In this document: positions 28,114 through 34,955 of the stretch, piece after piece | Layout: every line of letters begins with the position of its first letter | Position numbering within the stretch: the stretch's first letter is position 1 | NCBI RefSeq assembly: GCF_030767025.1 | Contig: NZ_JASITE010000001.1 | Span: 558,001-622,000 of the forward strand | Reading direction: 5' to 3' | DNA from: Nocardia sp. CC227C | Lineage (GTDB): Bacteria; Actinomycetota; Actinomycetes; Mycobacteriales; Mycobacteriaceae | DNA length: 64,000 bases | The notes under the pieces: generated by a model | Databases searched by the model: none | The model's input: only the letters and a program-made list of their open reading frames with translations | Told to the model about the DNA's origin: nothing | Made by a program: the position numbers and the translations under genes

Positions 28114-29697
28114 ATGACAGCACTATCGCGGCGGTCGATGATGACCGGCGTTTCCGCCACGCTCCTGACCGCCGCACTCGCCCGGCCCGCTCCCGTCGCG
28201 GCTCGGGTACGCCGCGTCGAGGTCACCCGCGAGGAACACCGCGTGGTGGTGATCGGCTCCGGCTTCGGCGGGGGAGTCGGTGCGTTGCGATTGGCGCAGG
28301 CCGGGGTGCCGGTGACCGTACTGGAACGCGGATTGCGCTGGCCCACAGGGCCGAACGCCGAAACCTTTCCGCGCGCGACGGCGCCGGACAAGCGCATGCT
28401 GTGGTGCCGGTCGAGTCCGAATCTGTTCGGTGCGCCGCTGGTTTTCGAGCCCTACGCCGGGTTGGTGGAGGCGGTGGCGGGCGTGAATATGACCGCGCTG
28501 TGCGCCGCCGGGGTGGGCGGCGGATCGCTGGTCTACCAGGGCATGTCGCTGCAACCCGCGGAAGCGGTGTTCGACACCTGGCTGCCGCAGGAACTGGACT
28601 GGGCCACCATGAACCGCGTGCACTATCCGCGGGTGGCACGCATGCTCGGCCTGGCGGTGGCTCCCGACGAGCTGGTCGAGACCGAGAACTACCGGGTAGC
28701 AAGGGTGTTCGCCGATCGGGTGCGGCAGGCGGGGCTGCCGGTGTCGAAGATTCCGATGCCCATCGACTGGAACTACGCGCTGGCCGAGCTGCGCGGGGAG
28801 ATGAAGGCGTCCTACAGCAACGGAGACGGCGCGATGGGGGTGAACAACGGCGGCAAGCACTCCGTGGACGTCACCTACATCGCGCACGCGGAGGCTACCG
28901 GGCTGGTGCGGGTCGAAACCCTGCACGAGGTGACCGATGTCGAACGCGCCCCCGACGGCCGCTGGACGGTGCACGTGCAGCGCCTCGATCCCACCGGCGC
29001 GGTGGTCGAGCACAAAGTGCTCACCACCACCGCGCTCATTATGGCCGCGGGCAGCCTCAACACCACGCGGCTGTTGGTGCGCGCTGGGGCCAAAGGGTTG
29101 ATTCCCGACCTGCCCGACGGCCTCGGTGAGGGCTGGGGCACCAATGCCGACCGGATCTACGTCTGGTCCGATCCGTCCGCGAATTTCGGTGCGGTACAGG
29201 GCGGTCCGGTCGTATACGGCAGTCTGAACTGGGACGACCCGAGTTCGGCGCATACGGTCGTGCAGGCGTCCATACCGCCGCTCGCCATGGATCCGGCCAG
29301 CACCATGATGGTCGGTTTCGGCGTGAGCCCGGGGCGCGGCCACTTCCGCTACGACACCGGCCGCGACGACGCCATCCTGCACTGGCCCGAGCACGGCGAC
29401 GGCGTCATTCAGGACAACCACATCGGCCCGGCGGTGCACCGCATCGCCGGACCGCGCGCCACCCTGCTCGACACCAACGCCGCCTTCCCCTCCACCTGGC
29501 ATCCTCTGGGCGGCGCGAATATGGGTCCGGTGTGCGATCTGAACGGCCGCGTGCACGGCCATCCCGGCCTCTATGTCCTCGACGGCGCGCTGATTCCGGG
29601 CACCACGGGCGCCTGCAATCCGTCCCTCACCATCGCCGCGGTGGCCGAGCGGGCCATGGACGCCATCGTGGCCACCGATGTCGGCACCACTGTCTGA
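28114..29697 (+). CDS. secreted cholesterol-oxidase-like GMC flavoenzyme
   Basis: The 527-residue protein has a Tat-like signal (ALSRRSMMTGVSATLLTAAL) then the FAD motif VVVIGSGFGGGVGALRLAQA. The class I cholesterol oxidase pattern follows: GLVEAVAGVNMTALCAAGVG, a central substrate domain (LNWDDPSSAHTVVQASIPPL), and the active-site region TWHPLGGANMGPVCDLNGRV with the catalytic-type His, and the C-terminal NPSLTIAAVAERA Asn. These enzymes oxidise and isomerise cholesterol to cholestenone outside the cell. A GAAGG site precedes ATG 28114. It ends three bases from the convergent TetR gene. Another sterol or alcohol substrate is possible. Confidence 0.88.
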   Translation: MTALSRRSMMTGVSATLLTAALARPAPVAARVRRVEVTREEHRVVVIGSGFGGGVGALRLAQAGVPVTVLERGLRWPTGPNAETFPRATAPDKRMLWCRSSPNLFGAPLVFEPYAGLVEAVAGVNMTALCAAGVGGGSLVYQGMSLQPAEAVFDTWLPQELDWATMNRVHYPRVARMLGLAVAPDELVETENYRVARVFADRVRQAGLPVSKIPMPIDWNYALAELRGEMKASYSNGDGAMGVNNGGKHSVDVTYIAHAEATGLVRVETLHEVTDVERAPDGRWTVHVQRLDPTGAVVEHKVLTTTALIMAAGSLNTTRLLVRAGAKGLIPDLPDGLGEGWGTNADRIYVWSDPSANFGAVQGGPVVYGSLNWDDPSSAHTVVQASIPPLAMDPASTMMVGFGVSPGRGHFRYDTGRDDAILHWPEHGDGVIQDNHIGPAVHRIAGPRATLLDTNAAFPSTWHPLGGANMGPVCDLNGRVHGHPGLYVLDGALIPGTTGACNPSLTIAAVAERAMDAIVATDVGTTV

Positions 29698-29700
29698 CCG

Positions 29701-30258
29701 TCAGTGGAGGAGTCCGCGCGACAGTATCTTCCACGCCTGCCGGGAGGCCGCCTCCCGCTGGGCGGGCGCGGTCTTGGTCAGTATCGCGGCCAGCATCGCC
29801 AGCGCCATCACCACATCCGCCGCGTCGGCATCCGCCCGCACCGTTCCCCGCTGCCTCGGATCCTTCAGCTTCCCCGCGATCAACTCCAGCAGCCGCCGCG
29901 CGGGCGTGGTCAACCGCTCATCCTCGGTATCCACGGGGTCGATGAGCGCGATGAGCGCCGCCGAGCCCGTGAGCTGGTCGACGATCGTGCCCAACAGTTC
30001 ATCGAGGGTCCGCCCCGGATCCGCCGCCAACCCCTCGATCTCGGCGATGTTCTCGTCGAACGCCGCCAACGCGATGCTCTCCCGGGTGGGAAAGTGTCGA
30101 TACAACACCCCCTGCCCCACCCCCGCGGCCCGCGCGATAGCCGACATCGGCACCTCGAACCCGCTCTCCGCGAACAAGACCCGAGCCGCTCCCACAATCG
30201 CCGCCCGATTCCCCGCCGCCGCCCCCGGCCCCCGGTTCCGCTGCCCACCCGAACTCAT
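29701..30258 (-). CDS. TetR-family transcriptional regulator
   Basis: The 185-residue protein has the TetR HTH (RAAIVGAARVLFAESGFEVP, then MSAIARAAGVGQGVLYRHFP) at about residues 15-60 and a helical ligand domain with DPVDTEDERLTTPARRLLEL. I chose the start at 30258 (MSSGGQRNRGPG); an upstream open extension of 44 codons is non-conserved. It is convergent with the cholesterol-oxidase-like gene and may control it. I found no copy of the CCGGACA palindrome beside its own start. Confidence 0.88.
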   Translation of the reverse strand: MSSGGQRNRGPGAAAGNRAAIVGAARVLFAESGFEVPMSAIARAAGVGQGVLYRHFPTRESIALAAFDENIAEIEGLAADPGRTLDELLGTIVDQLTGSAALIALIDPVDTEDERLTTPARRLLELIAGKLKDPRQRGTVRADADAADVVMALAMLAAILTKTAPAQREAASRQAWKILSRGLLH

Positions 30259-30439
30259 CGCCAGCACGTTACCGGAGTCACCGCAATACCCGGCCCGATC
30301 TTCCTGGGACGAGAAGGGTCGGCTGCCGTGTCGTGGACTTCCCCGCCCCCACGGCTCCGGCCGATGAGTTTTCGGCTCCCGGCCGGTCAAAGCTCAGGAC
30401 AGCCCGGAAGGGACCAGGATACTCGGTAAGGACACCACC

Positions 30440-31045
30440 ATGTCGGAGCTTCTCGTCGACTTCATCACCTCCCTCGACGGCTACGCGTCGGGCGAGGGAT
30501 GGCCCGGCTTCTGGGGCCTCGAGGGCCCGGAGTACCTCGCATGGCTCGGCCAGCAGCCCGAGCCCACCTACCTGATGGGAACCAACACCTACCGCCAGAT
30601 GTCGGGCTTCGCCGCCGGCGAGGTCCCCGAGGGCCAGGACGAGTTCCGGCCCGAAGAACAAGCCTCGGTCGACGAGCTCACCCGAGCGCCCAAGGTGGTG
30701 TTCTCCTCTACCCTCGAGGAGCCGCTGACGTGGGCCAACTCCACGCTCGTCCGCGACGACGCGATCGAAGCGGTCCGCGCCATGAAAGCGAACGGCTCGG
30801 GGGTGCTCAGCACGATCGGCAGCCTGAGCCTGTGCCGTTCCCTGCTACGAGCCGGACTCGTCGACCGATTCCGGGTCGTCATGTTCCCCGTCATCACCGG
30901 CGCCACGGGCGCGGAACGCATCTACGACGGCTATCCGGACGTCGCCCTCGAGATGATCGAGCACCGCACCTTCGACGGCAGCATCCAACTGGTCGAGTAC
31001 AAGCCCCGCGTCCTCGAACACCCGCCGCTCGGTGCCCCTGCCTGA
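30440..31045 (+). CDS. dihydrofolate-reductase-like (RibD C-terminal family) protein
   Basis: The 201-residue protein begins ELLVDFITSLDGYASGEGWP, typical of the RibD C-terminal/DHFR-like reductases, with YLMGTNTYRQMSG, VVFSSTLEEPLTWANSTLV and the NADPH-loop-like GVLSTIGSLSLCRSLLRAGL. AAGGAC lies six bases before ATG 30440. Many such proteins are uncharacterised NADPH oxidoreductases. It is the last chromosomal gene before the decayed integrase and the integrated element. Confidence 0.88.
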   Translation: MSELLVDFITSLDGYASGEGWPGFWGLEGPEYLAWLGQQPEPTYLMGTNTYRQMSGFAAGEVPEGQDEFRPEEQASVDELTRAPKVVFSSTLEEPLTWANSTLVRDDAIEAVRAMKANGSGVLSTIGSLSLCRSLLRAGLVDRFRVVMFPVITGATGAERIYDGYPDVALEMIEHRTFDGSIQLVEYKPRVLEHPPLGAPA

Positions 31046-31109
31046 GGTGAGCCGATAGTCCGACGTCCCGCAATGCCGTACGAGGGGGCACTTCGGACCG
31101 ACGAAACGA

Positions 31110-31293
31110 ATGAGCCGGTGAAAGCGCGCCGATCGTGACTTCCCGGCGACAACGGCTGCTTTCCGACTCACGGAGTTCCGAAGGGCATCCGGCAGTGCGG
31201 TGAAGGCATCCGTTCTGAATAACATTGTGCCGCAAAGGCTTCGGCGTGGACGCCGCCGCGCGGACTGCTGCGGACTCGCTGCGGACCGCATGA
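31110..31293 (+). pseudogene. decayed integrase 3' end, outside the element (remnant 1)
   Basis: The sequence aligns with the 3' end of the intact integrase at 50874. In frame it reads FPATTAAFRLTEFRRASGSA then VKASVLNNIVPQRLRR, against FPSHKGGFLTSTEFRWVFDK and AVKEAGLNNVVPHGLRH. A deletion of about 120 bp then removes the HTAAS...Tyr region, and the frame resumes as DAAARTAADSLRTA-stop against GARAAAYELRTG-stop. The TGA at 31291 is followed by the same hairpin and att sequence as after the intact gene. It looks like the scar of an earlier related element. Confidence 0.85.
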
Positions 31294-31297
31294 GAAC

Positions 31298-31329
31298 GGG
31301 GCCGTTCCGCTGATCTCGGAAACGGCCCC
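31298..31329. terminator. integrase/tRNA-side hairpin, left copy
   Basis: GGGGCCGTT-CCG pairs with CGG-AAACGGCCCC. It is identical to the copy at 52087-52118 after the intact integrase. Confidence 0.7.
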
Positions 31330-31338
31330 CGACCTTGG

Positions 31339-31390
31339 TGCCGAGTGTGGGACTCGAACCCACACGTCCTTTCGGACAACGGTTTTTGAG
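31339..31390 (-). repeat. left att site (duplicate tRNA-Leu 3' half)
   Basis: This is identical to 52128-52179 and covers the tRNA from its 3' end to the anticodon loop (…GGTTTTTGAG). Identity extends leftward to 31291 with one mismatch (31330), and stops abruptly at 31391. It is only half a tRNA, so it is not a gene. Confidence 0.93.
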
Positions 31391-31530
31391 GTTGCTACTC
31401 TCGACGTTTGGCGGTGTCTGAGATCTTCTGACGAGCGTGGTTAAGCGGCCTGAGCTGCTTACTTCTGAATTGGCAGCTTTGGCCATGTTGGCCGGATTCG
31501 CGGTTGCTGCGTACGGATTGCGTACCGAGA
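31391..31530 (+). pseudogene. second decayed integrase 3' end, just inside the element (remnant 2)
   Basis: Directly after the left att core, ACTCTCGACGTTT matches the TLDLY region codons of an integrase. About 90 bp later the DNA reads LAGFAVAAYGLRTEK, against AGARAAAYELRTG at the end of the intact integrase (Ala-Ala-Tyr-x-Leu-Arg-Thr shared). The segment between has lost the frame and the stop is gone. It differs from remnant 1, so it came from a different integrase copy. The alignment is short, so confidence is moderate. Confidence 0.55.
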
Positions 31531-31640
31531 AGGTCGCTGGCGTGAGAGCTATCGGCACTCTCGGGTGGAGGGGATCTGCGCGAACCCTTGGCCGGACAAG
31601 CTGCGTCCTGTCCGCATGGGCGCGTATGTTTCATCATGCT

Positions 31641-32642
31641 ATGACGGAAGAATCCTCGACTGGGGCAGAGCGAGCAAGCTATATCAGGCACTTCGCTCAG
31701 GCCGAAGAGAACGCAGCCGTACGCATGCGTGAGATGGGCTACCAGGATGCTGCGGTGACCGGGCCCGGTTCAGACGGTGGTATCGATGTTGCGGCTGCCG
31801 ATGCAGTCGCTCAGGTGAAATGGCAAGGTGCACAGGTTGGAAGGCCGGAGCTGCAACGACTGTTCGGTGCCCGTGGAAAGCACGCTGACAAGCAGATGCT
31901 GTTCTTCGCTGCCACAACCTACAGCGCTCGTGCGGTCGAGTACGCCGACGACGTCGACATGGCGCTGTTCACCTACGATCCGCTTGGGGCGCTCGATCCG
32001 GTCAACAACGCAGCTAGGCGGCTTCTCCGCGACGCAGAACAACTGAAGGCTTCGGCGCCTACCGCTCAATCGGAACCAAAGCAGCCCTTACGAACACGTC
32101 CTTCACCACCGCTGCCCGGGAATCTCGCGAAGCCTGAGACCACTGCGGAGCGGTGGGCAGCAGCTCGGCTGCGTGCACCCGGAGCGAACGCCTTCCCGCT
32201 GGCGACACGGCAAACTCCTCCACCTCAGCTACCTCGACGATCTCGGAAGCAACTGCCTCGTCCAGCGACCCGTACGCGAACCGATCGGTACCCTCAACCG
32301 CGCACCGCCGTTGACCGTTGGGAAGTGGTGCGCAGTCGGATGACCGGTTCCGAAAGGCCACCACTGACGACAGCCGCACGGACACCTGAACCAGTGGATC
32401 GTGCAACAAGTTTGGGCTCAGCCAGGGGAATCGCAAGTTCCGCAGTACTCGCTGTGGCTACTATCAGTCTGCTCGGAGCCGTGCTGTTCGCATTCATTAC
32501 GATTGTCGGCCCATCAGATTCTGCGGATGTCGAACCGGTTGCGTTCAGGATCGTATTCGGCTTTATGGCGGCCGTGCTCGTTGCTATCTATTGGTCGCTG
32601 GATCGCGTAAGTGCTCGACTCGACAAGAGGAACGGTAAATAG
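31641..32642 (+). CDS. membrane-anchored Mrr-like restriction endonuclease
   Basis: The 333-residue protein has an N-terminal PD-(D/E)xK nuclease domain of the Mrr_cat type: AEENAAVRMREMGYQDAAV, then GSDGGIDV (Asp49) and AQVKWQ (Gln58-x-Lys60), followed by GRPELQRLFGARGKHADKQM. A Pro/Arg/Thr-rich linker (about 125-260) leads to two C-terminal TM helices (about 264-289 and 300-318), so the nuclease would sit on the cytoplasmic face of the membrane. Mrr-like nucleases cut modified or foreign DNA. I chose ATG 31641; the frame is open to 31437 but that part overlaps integrase remnant 2. Confidence 0.75.
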   Translation: MTEESSTGAERASYIRHFAQAEENAAVRMREMGYQDAAVTGPGSDGGIDVAAADAVAQVKWQGAQVGRPELQRLFGARGKHADKQMLFFAATTYSARAVEYADDVDMALFTYDPLGALDPVNNAARRLLRDAEQLKASAPTAQSEPKQPLRTRPSPPLPGNLAKPETTAERWAAARLRAPGANAFPLATRQTPPPQLPRRSRKQLPRPATRTRTDRYPQPRTAVDRWEVVRSRMTGSERPPLTTAARTPEPVDRATSLGSARGIASSAVLAVATISLLGAVLFAFITIVGPSDSADVEPVAFRIVFGFMAAVLVAIYWSLDRVSARLDKRNGK

Positions 32643-32780
32643 TCCACATGAGTGTTTGATGGGTAGAAGTATGATTACGTTTGAGGTCGGTCCATCGCCG
32701 CTTCCAGGCGATCCGCCCTCTAGAGAAGTGGCAGATTCGTTCCGTCGCGGCAGTCGTTCGACCTCCAAACCGAGCTAAGG

Positions 32781-33500
32781 CTAGACCGCACCGGCCTGGT
32801 CGTTCTCGTCCTCATCTAAATCGTCAAGGGGTTTCGGTGCGGTCTCTTCGGTGAGATTCCCGTCGGCAACGCGCCACGCAGCTTCGAGCTGTCGTTCGAC
32901 GAATTTTTGGTAGTCGTAGAGCCAGATGGCAGTGGCTTGGGCAAAGTCACTTGCCCCTTGTTCTGACACCGTGACCTTTCCCCTTTCCACATTCATTGCG
33001 AGATCCATTAGCTGGATTGCGCCAAACAGAAATTCTTCCGGCATGAGCGGATCCGTACTAATGCTTCGATCGTCGATCGCCATCATCAGTGCACTGTAAG
33101 CGGCCGCAACTTTGCGGGCAGGTTCACGGTCGTTGATCCTGAGTGCTGTCTTCAACGCGGCTTGTGCCAGATCTGCTTGCTTCTCGATGCGGGCGTAAAG
33201 TGCAGATTCGATTGATGGGTCTGGTGTGGAGTCTGATGGAGGAACTGTCGGCAGTTCGATTGGCCCGGTGAGAGTTTCGTCTGTGCTGCTGGCCTTCAAT
33301 TCGGCAGCGCGACGGTCTCCCTCGTGCCGCTTCAGGTGTCCTCCTGGGAACGCCAGTTCCTGAAGCTCCTCAAGAAAGCGTGCTGCTGGCTTTCGAAAGA
33401 GGACGCACAGCACGATGACTGTCAGCGGCCATGTGATCGTCTCGATGAAGTCGAGCAGCATCTGGAGCCATGCCATCTTGAGATCATATGCGGCGGACAT
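32781..33500 (-). CDS. single-pass membrane protein of unknown function
   Basis: The 239-residue protein has one TM helix near its N-terminus (TITWPLTVIVLCVLFRKPAA, about 18-37), then FLEELQELAFPGGHLKRHEG. A charged helical domain follows, with a Pro/Ser/Thr linker at about 70-95. The 'WP-hydrophobic-FR(K/R)P' start is seen in many uncharacterised bacterial membrane proteins that hold a cytoplasmic domain. No catalytic motif is visible. The start at 33500 is tentative because the ribosome site is weak. It lies in the element's cargo. Confidence 0.6.
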   Translation of the reverse strand: MSAAYDLKMAWLQMLLDFIETITWPLTVIVLCVLFRKPAARFLEELQELAFPGGHLKRHEGDRRAAELKASSTDETLTGPIELPTVPPSDSTPDPSIESALYARIEKQADLAQAALKTALRINDREPARKVAAAYSALMMAIDDRSISTDPLMPEEFLFGAIQLMDLAMNVERGKVTVSEQGASDFAQATAIWLYDYQKFVERQLEAAWRVADGNLTEETAPKPLDDLDEDENDQAGAV

Positions 33501-33629
33501 CGTTCCAACGTCGGATCGGAGCAGCATGGCCCATGATGGAAGATGTCGGGCCATCTGGACCTCGCTGTCGTGTCGGCTGCCCACCCGGATGCGAGCACGG
33601 CAGAGTCGGGGGCCTCACCCGAGATTTCG

Positions 33630-33673
33630 ATGCGGATCTGGTGCGGAATGAATGCGGAACGGATGCGGAATAG
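33630..33673. repeat. four 11-bp iteron-like direct repeats
   Basis: ATGCGGATCTG, GTGCGGAATGA, ATGCGGAACGG and ATGCGGAATAG lie head to tail with exact 11-bp period and a shared TGCGGA(A/T) core. An 11-bp period puts each copy on the same helix face, as for protein-binding iterons. They are 130 bp upstream of the minus-strand gene starting at 33500. Confidence 0.7.
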
Positions 33674-33720
33674 ATCGGAGCGCTGTTCCGACTCGACTGC
33701 GGCGTGATTTAGATACTGAC

Positions 33721-33737
33721 CTGCGCCTTTGGCGCAG
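33721..33737. other. short 7-bp hairpin
   Basis: CTGCGCC-TTT-GGCGCAG is a perfect short hairpin ending where the large hairpin starts. Confidence 0.7.
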
Positions 33738-33813
33738 GCTTCTCGCTCGCCCGGCCGACATTCTCTGTGGCTTCGCTGATCACAGAGAATGTCGGCCGGG
33801 CGAGCGAGAAGCC
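33737..33813. repeat. perfect 33-bp inverted repeat with 11-base loop
   Basis: The left arm 33737-33769 (starting GGCTTCTCGCTCGCCCGG) is exactly complementary to 33781-33813, with loop GCTTCGCTGAT. A perfect stem this long exceeds a normal terminator. It lies in a gene-free region and could be a replication or transfer origin structure, a structured RNA, or a bidirectional terminator. Confidence 0.9.
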
Positions 33814-34090
33814 AAGTAGTGGTGCAGTCGGAGGCAGAGGAAGGGGGAGTGGGGAGGACCAGAAGGAAGGGAGACCACAAGAAGCAGGACCACAAAGGAG
33901 AGGGTTGGGTGCGGACCTTGCGTAGGGCAGGCGGGCACGTTGGGATGTCCGACGCTTGCGGCGTCGTGTTCGCGCGTCAGGACGCGCTCAGTGCGGTGGT
34001 ACAGCTTGCAGTCAATGTCGCGAAAGTGGCAGACCACAAAGAGGAGATTCGCCCAGCACCCGGCAGGCGCCGATGGGTGGGCAGCCTGGT
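33814..34090. other. purine-rich gene-free stretch
   Basis: From about 33825 to 33905 the plus strand is nearly all purine (GGAGGCAGAGGAAGGGGGAG and similar). A 102-codon frame starts inside the large hairpin at 33789, but it is low-complexity Arg/Lys/Gly sequence, so I do not call it a gene. The whole gene-free block runs 33501-34090. Confidence 0.55.
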
Positions 34091-34720
34091 TCAGTAGTTC
34101 CGGACGACGTAGTCGACGACTGTTCGTGCAGCGTCTTCGACTCCGGATTCGAGTACATTCGCGCTGTAGTCGTCCCAGTTCGTCAGCTTTCCGGAATCCC
34201 TGTGCGCGCCGCGGTGGGTCATGCGTTCCCGAATCTGATTGGGGTGAGCGGAGATCCAGACCGTCCGCACCGGCGGTACAGATATCGCGGTACTGGAGAT
34301 GATCTGTTTGGAAAGCGAGATACCGCGAGCCGCAGCCGATTGGACGTGGCCGAGGAACGGCGCATCGACGACCACTGGCACGCGGTGCCCGACCATGAGC
34401 GCCTGGTGGATGAAGGCCGCGTAGATGTGCGGGTTCACGACGCGCATGTACGTGGCGCTGTCCTTGTCGTGCGGGTTGCCGGTCAGCTCGGACATAACTG
34501 ATTCCTCGAGGCCCGGCGCGAACGAGTCCTTGTCGATGATGACCGCATCAACCATGGCAGCGAGATACTTGGCGGCCGTGGACTTGCCGGAGGCGGGGAA
34601 TCCGCAGATGATCGTCACACCTCCGCAGCCTCCCTCCGCGATCTGGTCGAGCGCATCCGCCATCGGCGGGCGGACTTCGGCAGGCAGTGATCGAACCGCT
34701 GGTCTGGCGGTCGGATTCAT
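34091..34720 (-). CDS. P-loop kinase (AAA_33 / zeta-toxin-like superfamily)
   Basis: The 209-residue protein has a Walker A motif GFPASGKST at about 40-48 after VTIIC, followed by AAKYLAAMVDAVIIDKDSFA, where small P-loop kinases bind the acceptor substrate. VPVVVDAPFLGHV is a Walker-B-like strand, and RERMTHRGAHRDSGKL looks like a lid with arginines. This fits nucleotide/sugar kinases and zeta-toxin relatives. GGAGGA lies close before ATG 34720. Its neighbour upstream in the same direction is the 1071-residue protein, 235 bp away. No antitoxin-like small gene is adjacent, so a toxin role is not supported. Confidence 0.75.
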   Translation of the reverse strand: MNPTARPAVRSLPAEVRPPMADALDQIAEGGCGGVTIICGFPASGKSTAAKYLAAMVDAVIIDKDSFAPGLEESVMSELTGNPHDKDSATYMRVVNPHIYAAFIHQALMVGHRVPVVVDAPFLGHVQSAAARGISLSKQIISSTAISVPPVRTVWISAHPNQIRERMTHRGAHRDSGKLTNWDDYSANVLESGVEDAARTVVDYVVRNY

Positions 34721-34901
34721 CGTTCCTCCAAAGGTTCTGCGGACTGTCGCGCTTACCTACTTGTTGCAGGGCGTAGTCATAGTCTCTCAGACCCACTGGA
34801 CGGCGGACCTGGTCGTCCGCGTTCGCCCACGTGGCTGCATCGGGCGAATCATGACGCCGTTGATCGGTGGATCCTGACACCGCCTGAGCCCCCGCAGGTA
34901 T

Positions 34902-34917
34902 TATCGGACGTGATAAA
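34902..34917. promoter_or_regulatory. TTATC-N6-GATAA palindrome between cargo genes
   Basis: TTATCGGACGTGATAA lies after the stop of the large gene and about 180 bp before the P-loop kinase start. It could be an operator for the kinase gene. There is no other evidence. Confidence 0.3.
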
Positions 34918-34955
34918 GGCTAGCGAGTCTGCCCGCTGAGGACCGTCGCGGCCGC

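Noticed and set aside
31339-31390. second tRNA gene at the left end
   Set aside because: Only the 3' half is present; the 5' acceptor strand and D arm are missing, so it is an att duplicate.
31437-31640. N-terminal 68-residue extension of the Mrr-like protein
   Set aside because: This part overlaps an integrase C-terminal remnant and the nuclease domain starts after ATG 31641, so the extension is probably accidental read-through.
33789-34097. 102-codon frame after the large hairpin
   Set aside because: Its ATG lies in the hairpin arm, the product is Arg/Lys/Gly low-complexity, and an overlapping opposite frame is equally open.
34091-34720. zeta toxin of a toxin-antitoxin pair
   Set aside because: The P-loop fits the superfamily, but no small epsilon-like antitoxin gene is adjacent, so only a general kinase call is supported.
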